Part shown: piece after piece, positions 1 to 5,344 of the stretch
Layout of the letters: the number at the start of each line of letters is the position of its first letter
How positions within the stretch are numbered: the stretch's first letter is position 1
Assembly (NCBI GenBank): GCA_002793115.1
Contig: PFPP01000055.1
Coordinates: 1 to 5,890 of the forward strand
DNA from: Candidatus Kaiserbacteria bacterium CG_4_10_14_0_2_um_filter_50_16
GTDB taxonomy: Bacteria > Patescibacteriota > Minisyncoccia > Phycocordibacterales > Phycocordibacteraceae
Direction: 5' to 3'
Length of the DNA stretch: 5,890 bases
The notes under the pieces: generated by a model
Seen by the model: only the letters and a program-made list of their open reading frames with translations
Databases searched by the model: none
Told to the model about the DNA's origin: nothing
Made by a program: the position numbers and the translations under genes

Positions 1-67
1 AGGGATGACACCAATCGAGAAACTGGCGCAGTTTATTCAGGGAGATGCAGAGGAGCCATCCTTGTAA
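1..67 (+). CDS. 3' end of an unidentified gene, possibly an integrase/transposase tail (partial)
   Basis: A plus-strand frame is open from the window edge and stops at TAA 65-67. The visible residues are GMTPIEKLAQFIQGDAEEPSL or part of them, and the ATG at 5-7 may be internal. A 'G-x-TP-x-E-x-L' string close to the C-terminus resembles the end of rve-type integrase cores (IS481/IS3-like), where a conserved RPH..L is followed by TP.E.L. Only the last part of that motif would lie in this window, so the assignment is a guess. It converges on topA with 108 bases between the two stop codons. It could equally be the tail of an unrelated protein. Confidence 0.35.
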   Translation, partial: GMTPIEKLAQFIQGDAEEPSL

Positions 68-175
68 CTGGGGACAACGCGATTAATTATTACAGCTAAA
101 GCCACATTTCGCCACTCTATTATTAACTTTATTGGAAGTGGCAAAACGTCAGATATTGCGAAACGTTATCTGAGA
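68..175. other. convergent intergenic region with two weak dyads
   Basis: This AT-rich gap lies between two converging stop codons. Two inverted repeats are visible. GCCACT (111-116) pairs with AGTGGC (137-142) across a 20-base loop. TCAGATA (149-155) pairs with TATCTGA (167-173) across an 11-base loop, only 2 bases past the topA stop. Neither is GC-rich or followed by a long T run in either direction, so they are at best weak terminators or mRNA 3'-end structures. Confidence 0.35.
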
Positions 176-2524
176 TTATTTCATATACTCCGCGGCTTCG
201 GAGGTGGAAAGTTCATCGGGTTTAACGGTGTCAGGGAGATAGATCCTACGAAGGCCTTTTTTCAGAAAGAGACCTTGTTTCGATTTGTAGAGTACGAGAT
301 TCTTGCCAGTGCGCGGGTGCGTACCGATTTCTTTTACTATTTCAACGCCGCGCGGCGGTTTCTTCGGTTCTGCGAGAAGTGTGAGGGCTTGGTCGAGAGT
401 TATGGTGTACGGATCGCCAATGGTGCTCTTCAGAGAACGGAACTCGCCGTCACTGCCGACATAAGGACCAAATCTGCCTGTTGAAGCGAATACTGTCTTA
501 CCAGTCAATGGATGCATTCCAAGCTCGCGCGGAAGCGAGAGCCACTTGAGCGCATCAGCAAGCGTCACTTTTGCGAGGTCGGTGCCAGCGGGGGCACCAG
601 CGCGCTTGGCAGACTTTTCGAGTGTCATCTCGACATACGGTCCGAAGCGTCCGGTCTTTATATAAATCGGCGCTCCTGTTTTCGGGTCGTGTCCAATAGG
701 CACGTTGTCCTTAAGCTCGGCGCCCTCCTCAGTTCGCGCGCCGAGGCAGTCGGGATATTTTTTACAACTCATGAAAACGCCGCCGCGACCAAGCTTATAT
801 TCCATCGGGTTTCCACACAAAGGGCAAGGGAATTCGCCCAGGACATCTCCGAGAGATGTCGCTTTCGGGAGCTTGTCTTTCGCATGAATTACTTTTTCAA
901 ACGGACCATAAAATGCAGTGAGCGTTTCGGTGTAGCCTCGTTCTCCGCGCGCGATTTCATCAAGCTCGTTTTCCATTTCTGCAGTGAATGAGTCGCTGAT
1001 GTACTCGGGGAAATGTTCTTCAAGCCAGCCCGACACAACCATGCCGGTCGTCGTCGGCTTCAGAGAGCGCCCAAGCTTCTCGACGTAGCCGCGGTCAACA
1101 ATTGTTTTCATAATAGAAGCGTAGGTAGACGGACGACCGATACCGCGCTTCTCGAGTTCTTTGATGAGCCCAGCTTCGGTGTAGCGATTTGGCGGTTCGG
1201 TCTGTTTTTCTTCAGAATCGAGCGAGAGAAGCGTAAGTGAATCTCCGACAGAAAGCTTCGGTAGTTCGACGTCTTCGCCCCTTGCAATTGTGTCGAGTGC
1301 GAGCCAGCCAGGGAAGAGTGTGCGCGAACCATTCGCAGTGAAAGTTGGAATGTCAACATCAGCTTTCACGGCGATGCTCGTGCGCAGAACGCGCGCACTC
1401 GCCATCTGCGATACGAGCGCGCGCGTTCGGATAAGCTCATAGAGCTGTTTTTCATCAGGAGTGGTGCCGGCGTGTTCGCGAACCGCTTCAGTCGGTCGAA
1501 TCGCCTCATGCGCCTCTTGTGCATTTTTACTGGTTGTTTTATACGCACGCACCTGTAGATATTCTTTACCGAATTCTTTTTCAATAACATTCGCCATTTT
1601 TGAAACGGCTTCTGCTCCTAGATTTACCGAATCGGTGCGCATATAGGTGATGTGTCCGGCTTCATAGAGCTTCTGCGCAGCGCGCATTGTGCGTGAAGGA
1701 GCGAAGCCGAGGCGCGTTGATGCTGTTTGCTGCAACGTCGACGTGGTAAATGGCGGACGGGGATTGCGCCCTTCATTTTTTTCGGTTACAGCATCTATAG
1801 TCCACGCCGCTGTTTTTCCGACTTGTACGATTCGCTCCGCTTCTTCTTTTGTCGCGGGCTGTTCAACGCATGTTGTAGACAAGGTCGAACCTTGAGGATT
1901 CGAATTAAGGTTCGACCTTGTATTGAAGAGCGCATTCAGTACGAAATAAGTTGCAGGAATAAACGCCCTAATGTCACGCTCGCGCTCTGCGAGAATGCGG
2001 AGTGCTGGCGACTGCACCCGACCCGCGGATAACCCGTACCGTACTTTTTTCCAAATCAAACCAGACAAATCATAGCCGACGATGCGATCGAGGACTCGTC
2101 GGGCTTCTTGTGCGCGGCGCAGATTCTCGTCAATAAGTCGCGGATGTGTGAGCGCTTCCTCGATAGCCGCTTTGGTAATTTCGTGGAAAACGACCCGCTT
2201 CGGTTTCTTAAGACCGGCGACTTCTTTAATATGCCACGCGATCGCCTCGCCCTCGCGGTCTGGGTCAGTTGCGAGGTATACATCATTTGCCTTTGCAGCG
2301 GCGCGTTCTATCTTCTCGATCACCTCGCGCTTTTCGGCGGGAATGACGTAATGCGGGATAAAGCCGTTCTTGATGTCGACAGCGTTTTTATTGCTCTTTG
2401 GCAAATCGCGCACATGCCCGACCGAAGCAAGGACAGTGTAGTCTTTGCCGAGATACTGCCCTATGGTGCGCGCCTTCGTTGGCGATTCGACTATAAGCAA
2501 TCGTTTAGTCACCTGTTCACTCAT
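176..2524 (-). CDS. topA: DNA topoisomerase I (type IA)
   Basis: This cytoplasmic enzyme relaxes negative supercoils by nicking one strand and passing the other through a covalent 5'-phosphotyrosine intermediate. The 782 residues give a full-length protein. The TOPRIM domain is at the N-terminus (LLIVESPTKA with E13; DPDRE at 87-91, the Mg-binding acidic triad). YGLSAGRVQSPALR lies at 163-176 and the active-site loop ITYMRTDS at 292-299, with catalytic Tyr294. KRGIGRPSTYASIM is at 459-472. One four-cysteine zinc finger follows (C567, C570, C587, C593), then C-terminal topo-C repeats, two with GRFGPYV (625-631, 683-689) and a degenerate third near 747-757. The start is a few residues before the TOPRIM strand, as is normal for the family. 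No Shine-Dalgarno is visible. It lies 31 bases after the EEP gene and is probably co-transcribed with it and dprA. Residues 202-216 are encoded by an inverted repeat (see separate entry). Identification is secure. Confidence 0.98.
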   Translation of the reverse strand: MSEQVTKRLLIVESPTKARTIGQYLGKDYTVLASVGHVRDLPKSNKNAVDIKNGFIPHYVIPAEKREVIEKIERAAAKANDVYLATDPDREGEAIAWHIKEVAGLKKPKRVVFHEITKAAIEEALTHPRLIDENLRRAQEARRVLDRIVGYDLSGLIWKKVRYGLSAGRVQSPALRILAERERDIRAFIPATYFVLNALFNTRSNLNSNPQGSTLSTTCVEQPATKEEAERIVQVGKTAAWTIDAVTEKNEGRNPRPPFTTSTLQQTASTRLGFAPSRTMRAAQKLYEAGHITYMRTDSVNLGAEAVSKMANVIEKEFGKEYLQVRAYKTTSKNAQEAHEAIRPTEAVREHAGTTPDEKQLYELIRTRALVSQMASARVLRTSIAVKADVDIPTFTANGSRTLFPGWLALDTIARGEDVELPKLSVGDSLTLLSLDSEEKQTEPPNRYTEAGLIKELEKRGIGRPSTYASIMKTIVDRGYVEKLGRSLKPTTTGMVVSGWLEEHFPEYISDSFTAEMENELDEIARGERGYTETLTAFYGPFEKVIHAKDKLPKATSLGDVLGEFPCPLCGNPMEYKLGRGGVFMSCKKYPDCLGARTEEGAELKDNVPIGHDPKTGAPIYIKTGRFGPYVEMTLEKSAKRAGAPAGTDLAKVTLADALKWLSLPRELGMHPLTGKTVFASTGRFGPYVGSDGEFRSLKSTIGDPYTITLDQALTLLAEPKKPPRGVEIVKEIGTHPRTGKNLVLYKSKQGLFLKKGLRRIYLPDTVKPDELSTSEAAEYMK
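1879..1921. repeat. 43-bp inverted repeat inside topA
   Basis: ACAAGGTCGAACCTT (1879-1893) is followed by 13 bases and then its exact reverse complement AAGGTTCGACCTTGT (1907-1921). Each arm is itself a dyad, AAGGT-CGA-ACCTT and AAGGT-TCG-ACCTT, so the unit could fold as one long hairpin or as two small ones. It is read in frame as TopA residues 202-216 (TRSNLNSNPQGSTLS), a polar, low-complexity stretch between the IPATYFVLNALF strand and the next conserved part. It looks like a small palindromic element accommodated in a surface loop, comparable in principle with Rickettsia palindromic elements. Whether other copies exist cannot be seen here. Confidence 0.85.
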
Positions 2525-2555
2525 AGCGCGTCTACCAGCCTTCGGTCAAGTCTCA

Positions 2556-3335
2556 TTACGCAACTTCTGTCATTATCGGATGATGATCGGAGCCGATGCG
2601 ATCGGGAAGAATGACGGCGTTCTTAATCGAAAATGAGTTAGAAACAAGGATGTGATCGAGCTGTGATTGCGAGATGGGATGTGTGATGCCGCCCGCGAGC
2701 GTATTGAATAGTTTATGTTCGACGAAACGCCGTTCAATATGTGTGCGCTCGCGATTATGGAAAGCTACATTGCATAAGCGGCCTCCAAGAATCCAATTAA
2801 GTGGCGTAATATGTAATGCTTGGAGAGTGTTGAAATCGCCACAGACGATTGTAGGGCGTGCAGGATCACGTTGTGTCATCGCCATCTCGAATTCTTTCAA
2901 GCGCCATGCTGGTCGTGCGAGAATGAGATGCAGATTGAATATGCGAATCGCATTTGGCGCGCCCTGAACGCGAATGTCGGCAAAGAGTGCATTGCGGTTT
3001 CTAATCTTGCTGAAGAACCGGTACGGCATGAGGTGGATAAAGAGCCGCGTGCGGAGCGGGAGAAGCGACCAATAATCGGGATACGGTATCTCACCATGCG
3101 TTTCGATAGGATGTTTAGAAAGTATGACGATGAAAATATGTTCGATATGATTTCTGGAAAGTCGTTCTACGTCGGTGCAAAAGGTGATGTGGTAGGGAAG
3201 CATCTGAAGTCGCGCGAGAAATGTTTCTGGTACTTCTTGGAGACAAAAGATATCGAAGTCGGCGTGTTGAATAAACTCGAATGCACGATCGAGTTCGCGG
3301 TTGCGATACAGCATGTTCCAGGAATAGATTTTCAT
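2556..3335 (-). CDS. endonuclease/exonuclease/phosphatase (EEP, DNase I-like) family protein
   Basis: This is a metal-dependent hydrolase of the exonuclease III / DNase I / inositol-phosphatase fold; the substrate cannot be told from sequence. Its 259 residues carry the whole motif series in order: YSWNM with Asn7, LQEV with the metal-binding Glu34, NLHL with His136, GDFNT with Asp167 and Asn169, QLDHIL with Asp227, and the closing GSDHHP with Asp250 and catalytic His251. There is no signal peptide or membrane segment, so it should act in the cytoplasm. It begins 10 bases after the dprA stop and ends with tandem stops TAA TGA 31 bases before topA, so it sits mid-operon between two DNA-processing genes. 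That favours a nucleic-acid substrate, but this is inference only. No Shine-Dalgarno is seen; the intervening bases are ATACAAATAA. All catalytic residues are present, so it is probably active. Confidence 0.9.
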   Translation of the reverse strand: MKIYSWNMLYRNRELDRAFEFIQHADFDIFCLQEVPETFLARLQMLPYHITFCTDVERLSRNHIEHIFIVILSKHPIETHGEIPYPDYWSLLPLRTRLFIHLMPYRFFSKIRNRNALFADIRVQGAPNAIRIFNLHLILARPAWRLKEFEMAMTQRDPARPTIVCGDFNTLQALHITPLNWILGGRLCNVAFHNRERTHIERRFVEHKLFNTLAGGITHPISQSQLDHILVSNSFSIKNAVILPDRIGSDHHPIMTEVA

Positions 3336-3345
3336 TTATTTGTAT

Positions 3346-4203
3346 TTATGCCCGATGCCATGCGCCAAATTCTTCTTTAATAAGTCCGCGAAGTTCCAGA
3401 GCAACGAGAGCAGTCAATAATTCTCCCACATTCGTATCTGAGCCACGCAGTATCTCGTCCCGCGTCTTCGGCTCCTCGAGCATATTCCAGATAACCAGCT
3501 CGATATCTTCAAGGTCGCTCGGCGCCTCACATGCCTGCGCAGGCAGGCGCGGCGATATTTTCAGTGCTTCGAGAATATGAAGCGATTCGGTCACGAGCGT
3601 CGCGCCAAGTCGGATAAAGAGATGTCCGCCAAATGCGTGCGGGTCACCGATGCGATGCGGAACACAGAGTAATTCGCGATTATACTCGCTCGCAAGCCGC
3701 GCAGTGATAAGCGTACCAGACTTCTGTCCCGCTTCGATCAGGAGTACGGCATCAGAAAGTCCGACCATAATACGATTTCGTTCGGGGAAATAGTAGACGC
3801 GTGAAGATTGGTCTGGTGCGTATTCAGAGATGAACCCGCCGCCAGCTTTTAAGATCTCTTTCGCGAAACCGCGATTACTGCGCGGATAGAGGACATCATC
3901 AGCGAGACCGGAACCAGGCACGACGAGCGTGTGAAGTCCAGCGGAGAGCGCCGCCTTATGTGCACAGGTGTCGACGCCGAGCGCAAGACCGCTGACGATA
4001 GAGACTGGATAGCCAGCGAGACCGATGATAAGTTTCTCGCATGCTTCTTGCCCGTAGCGCGTCATCGCGCGCGAACCGACAACCGTCAACAATTTCGTCT
4101 CTTCTGGCGGTAAGGTTCCTCGAACCCACAGCCGCTCGGGTGGCTGTGGTATTTCTAAAAGTTGTGCGGGCCACTTCTCGCGCTCCAATTCCCGTATGTC
4201 CAT
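3346..4203 (-). CDS. dprA: DNA processing protein DprA (DNA-protecting protein, Smf)
   Basis: DprA binds incoming single-stranded DNA in natural transformation and loads RecA onto it. Numbered from an alternative ATG at 4227, the Rossmann-fold domain shows VVGSRAMTRYG (49-59), SGLALGVDTCAHKAAL (79-94), GSG then LYPRSN (113-118), PERNRIMVGLS (148-158) and EAGQKSGTLITARLA (165-179). The last ~55 residues form a winged-helix-like tail (WNMLEEPKTRDEIL to LELRGLI). Only about 30 residues precede the fold, so the N-terminal SAM-like domain of longer DprAs is absent. I prefer the ATG at 4203 (285 aa, MDIRELEREKWP) over that at 4227 (293 aa), because a TATACT box lies 6 bases before 4203 and overlaps the eight extra codons. 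The inter-domain linker carries a 14-base palindrome. dprA heads the cluster dprA-EEP-topA. Confidence 0.95.
   Translation of the reverse strand: MDIRELEREKWPAQLLEIPQPPERLWVRGTLPPEETKLLTVVGSRAMTRYGQEACEKLIIGLAGYPVSIVSGLALGVDTCAHKAALSAGLHTLVVPGSGLADDVLYPRSNRGFAKEILKAGGGFISEYAPDQSSRVYYFPERNRIMVGLSDAVLLIEAGQKSGTLITARLASEYNRELLCVPHRIGDPHAFGGHLFIRLGATLVTESLHILEALKISPRLPAQACEAPSDLEDIELVIWNMLEEPKTRDEILRGSDTNVGELLTALVALELRGLIKEEFGAWHRA
3532..3545. repeat. 14-bp perfect palindrome inside dprA linker
   Basis: TGCCTGCGCAGGCA is a perfect 14-base palindrome, followed by a further GGCGCGGC. It is read as part of RLPAQACEA (about residues 227-234 of the 293-aa form), in the variable linker between the Rossmann domain and the winged helix. 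It is more GC-rich than the surrounding sequence. It may be a genome-wide short repeat that has settled in a permissive place, as with the topA repeat, or it may be chance. Confidence 0.6.
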
Positions 4204-4238
4204 GCATGCAGTATATCTCGTCTCCATGATAACTCGAA
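4203..4238 (-). promoter_or_regulatory. candidate dprA promoter giving a leaderless mRNA
   Basis: Reading the minus strand, a TATACT box (4215-4210) matches the sigma-70 -10 consensus at 5 of 6 bases and is followed by GCATGC and then the ATG at 4203. Transcription would begin at or next to the start codon. Seventeen bases upstream lies TTCGAG (4238-4233), a poor -35. The site lies just past the terminator that closes the SWIB gene, which means dprA needs its own promoter here. Confidence 0.5.
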
Positions 4239-4243
4239 TTCAC

Positions 4244-4273
4244 AAAAAGCCGCCTCTCCAGAGGCGGCTTTTT
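4244..4273. terminator. bidirectional intrinsic terminator between the SWIB gene and dprA
   Basis: AAAAAGCCGCCTC (4244-4256) pairs perfectly with GAGGCGGCTTTTT (4261-4273) around a TCCA loop. This gives a GC-rich stem with five T residues at the 3' side on either strand. On the minus strand it lies 23 bases after the SWIB stop codon and ends that transcript. The plus-strand orientation would block any antisense transcript rising out of dprA. Confidence 0.93.
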
Positions 4274-4296
4274 ATTGTACAGCACTAAACTACTCA

Positions 4297-4548
4297 CTAT
4301 TTCATATGCGTCGAGACGAGTTTCGTCATCTCGAACATCGTGACTTCGCCCTTCCCGCCGAAGATCGCCTGCAGCTTCTCATCCGCAAGGATATTTCTCT
4401 TGTTCTGCGGGTTCTGAAGATTGTTTTTCTTGATGTATTCCCAAAGCTTCTTGACCACCTCCGTTCTCGGGAGCGGACCCTTTCCAACGACCGCTTCAAG
4501 CTCGGCAGAGAGGTTAAGGGGTTTCGATAACGCTGAATTTATTGCCAT
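4297..4548 (-). CDS. SWIB/MDM2-domain protein
   Basis: This 83-residue protein consists almost only of a SWIB domain. The diagnostic string runs from LNLSAELEAVVG (11-22) through PLPRTEVVKKLWEYIKKNNL (25-44), NPQNKRNILAD (46-56) and KLQAIFGG (58-65) to the closing MFEMTKLVSTHMK (71-83). SWIB domains are best known from eukaryotic chromatin remodellers and the related MDM2 fold. Bacterial stand-alone versions occur in Chlamydiae and some other lineages, where a DNA or topoisomerase-associated role has been suggested. Its role here is unknown. The N-terminus is short with no signal peptide, so it is cytoplasmic. It is monocistronic: a terminator follows 23 bases after the stop, and a TATACT box lies 40 bases upstream of the ATG. 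No Shine-Dalgarno is visible. Confidence 0.92.
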   Translation of the reverse strand: MAINSALSKPLNLSAELEAVVGKGPLPRTEVVKKLWEYIKKNNLQNPQNKRNILADEKLQAIFGGKGEVTMFEMTKLVSTHMK

Positions 4549-4588
4549 ATAAATGGTTTTTATTTCTTGTTGTTAACTCGACCTATTC

Positions 4589-4594
4589 AGTATA
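4589..4594 (-). promoter_or_regulatory. candidate -10 box of the SWIB gene
   Basis: On the minus strand TATACT (4594-4589), preceded directly by TG, lies 40 bases before the SWIB ATG at 4548. It predicts a leader of roughly 33 AT-rich bases. No convincing -35 lies 16-18 bases upstream. The hexamer is the same one seen upstream of dprA and of the divergent plus-strand gene. Confidence 0.45.
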
Positions 4595-4635
4595 CATCAA
4601 AAGATGAAGGAGTGGGGGCTGTCCTTCTCGGGCAC

Positions 4636-4662
4636 TTGCGGATAACCCGCAATGGGTATACT
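4636..4662 (+). promoter_or_regulatory. candidate promoter of the membrane-protein gene, with a dyad over the -35
   Basis: TATACT (4657-4662) sits 8 bases before the ATG at 4671, so the transcript would be leaderless or nearly so. TTGCGG (4636-4641) is a possible -35 at a short 15-base spacing. The same TTGCGG is the left arm of a perfect 6-base dyad, TTGCGG-ATAAC-CCGCAA (4636-4652), which therefore covers the -35 and most of the spacer and could be an operator. This is inferred from sequence only. Confidence 0.45.
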
Positions 4663-4670
4663 TACCATAT

Positions 4671-5343
4671 ATGGCGTACGAAGGGAATGGCACCATAAGC
4701 ATTCCGCGAAAGCGCGAAATACAGCATTACCACGGCGATGAAGCGCGGGTTATATTCGTCATCAGCGCGCTACTGATTGATCATCGTCGCGCAGTCCACC
4801 GGCGCCGATCTCCCGCTCTCCACGATCGGCGCGGTCGTCTCCGCAGCAGTGCTCGTCATCGCGGCAGGCGTTACGAATCCGGCAAAACCATGGATCCACT
4901 GGTTTAATGCGCTTCTATCCTTCGCCGGTACGCTCCTCTTCGGCACTAGCGCCATTGAGCACTACCGCCTAGGAGTGAGTCTCTTCGATCCTTCCTTCAC
5001 CTACCTCGAGACGCTCGCTCTCCTTTCGCTTATCGCGCTCTATTTCACCACACGAACCATACGCGGCATCGTCCAGCGGGCGAGCCCTAAAACGTGGTAT
5101 CATCCGTCCATGTCGTTCCAGAGTTTCCTTATCAATCAGTACGCCAAGTGGAAGATGAAAGACGTGCCGGCGGAACAACGTGAACAGATGACCGCACTCG
5201 TCTCGAAGGACCCGAAGCTTTTCAAGATCATCGGCGAGGAGATTGAACGCCGTAAAAAGGGCGGCGAGAGCGAGATGAAGGCGGCGATGGAAGTGATGAA
5301 AAAACACCGCGTCGAGCTCTCTGCGCTCATGCAGAAAAAATAG
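4671..5343 (+). CDS. multi-pass membrane protein, apparently split by a +1 frameshift
   Basis: I recognise no family. Two overlapping frames appear to be one gene. The first starts at ATG 4671 and reads MAYEGNGTISIP then ARVIFVISALLI up to 4778, after which it turns into arginine-rich nonsense ending at 4907. The second is open from after a TGA at 4774-4776 to TAG 5343 and starts IIVAQSTGADLP. Skipping one base at about 4779 joins them into a 223-residue protein with four helices: about 27-43 (split by the shift), 49-68, 75-95 and 111-130. A charged C-terminal region of about 77 residues follows (from MSFQSFLINQ, residue 147). Without the shift, the second frame would need a TTG start at 4777 (188 aa), with no Shine-Dalgarno, and would lose most of helix 1. 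The frame-0 codons contain no stop at the junction, which argues for an indel or sequencing error over programmed shifting. The next gene follows after one base. Confidence 0.65.
5092..5109 (+). promoter_or_regulatory. candidate internal extended -10 promoter
   Basis: TGGTATCAT (5095-5103 region, TG at 5095-5096 and TATCAT at 5098-5103) fits an extended -10, and six bases (CCGTCC) then separate it from the ATG at 5110. This is the same spacing as at dprA. There is no -35 match, which extended -10 promoters can do without. It lies inside the open frame of the membrane protein, so it may be coincidence. Confidence 0.4.
5110..5343 (+). CDS. possible separate small soluble helical protein (alternative start inside the membrane-protein frame)
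   Basis: From the in-frame ATG at 5110 the last 77 residues form a self-contained, highly charged, helix-rich piece: MSFQSFLINQYAKWKMKDVP, then a PAEQREQMTALVSKDPKLFKII-type segment, then EEIERRKKGGESEMKAAMEVMKKHRVELSALMQKK in pieces. It contains no membrane segment and differs strongly in composition from the hydrophobic part before it. An extended -10 box sits 6 bases upstream. It may be an independent gene whose frame happens to be continuous with the upstream one, or the cytoplasmic tail of the membrane protein. I recall similar short hypothetical proteins in Parcubacteria-like genomes but cannot verify it here. Function unknown. Confidence 0.45.
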   Translation: MSFQSFLINQYAKWKMKDVPAEQREQMTALVSKDPKLFKIIGEEIERRKKGGESEMKAAMEVMKKHRVELSALMQKK

Positions 5344-5344
5344 A

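Noticed and set aside
149..173. 7-base hairpin after the topA stop as an intrinsic terminator
   Set aside because: The stem is AT-rich, the loop is 11 bases, and no T run follows on the minus strand, so it is not claimed as a terminator.
512..991. 159-residue plus-strand open frame opposite topA
   Set aside because: It is entirely antisense to well-conserved TopA coding sequence, is rich in Arg, Ser and Cys, and shows no recognisable motif.
2526..2549. TTGACC (minus strand, 2549-2544) as a -35 for a separate topA promoter
   Set aside because: No acceptable -10 lies 16-18 bases downstream. The best candidates (TAGACG, TATGAG) are poor, and the short gap to the EEP gene makes co-transcription simpler.
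2820..3380. 186-residue plus-strand open frame
   Set aside because: It lies antisense to the EEP gene, whose catalytic motifs are all intact, and its own translation resembles no family.
4203..4227. ATG at 4227 as the dprA start
   Set aside because: The eight extra residues (METRYTAC) overlap the best -10 box and are not preceded by a Shine-Dalgarno. The start is not fully settled.
4777..5343. TTG at 4777 as the true start of the membrane protein
   Set aside because: It follows a stop codon immediately, has no ribosome-binding site, and cuts a transmembrane helix whose missing half is present in the adjoining frame. It remains possible if the frameshift is not real.
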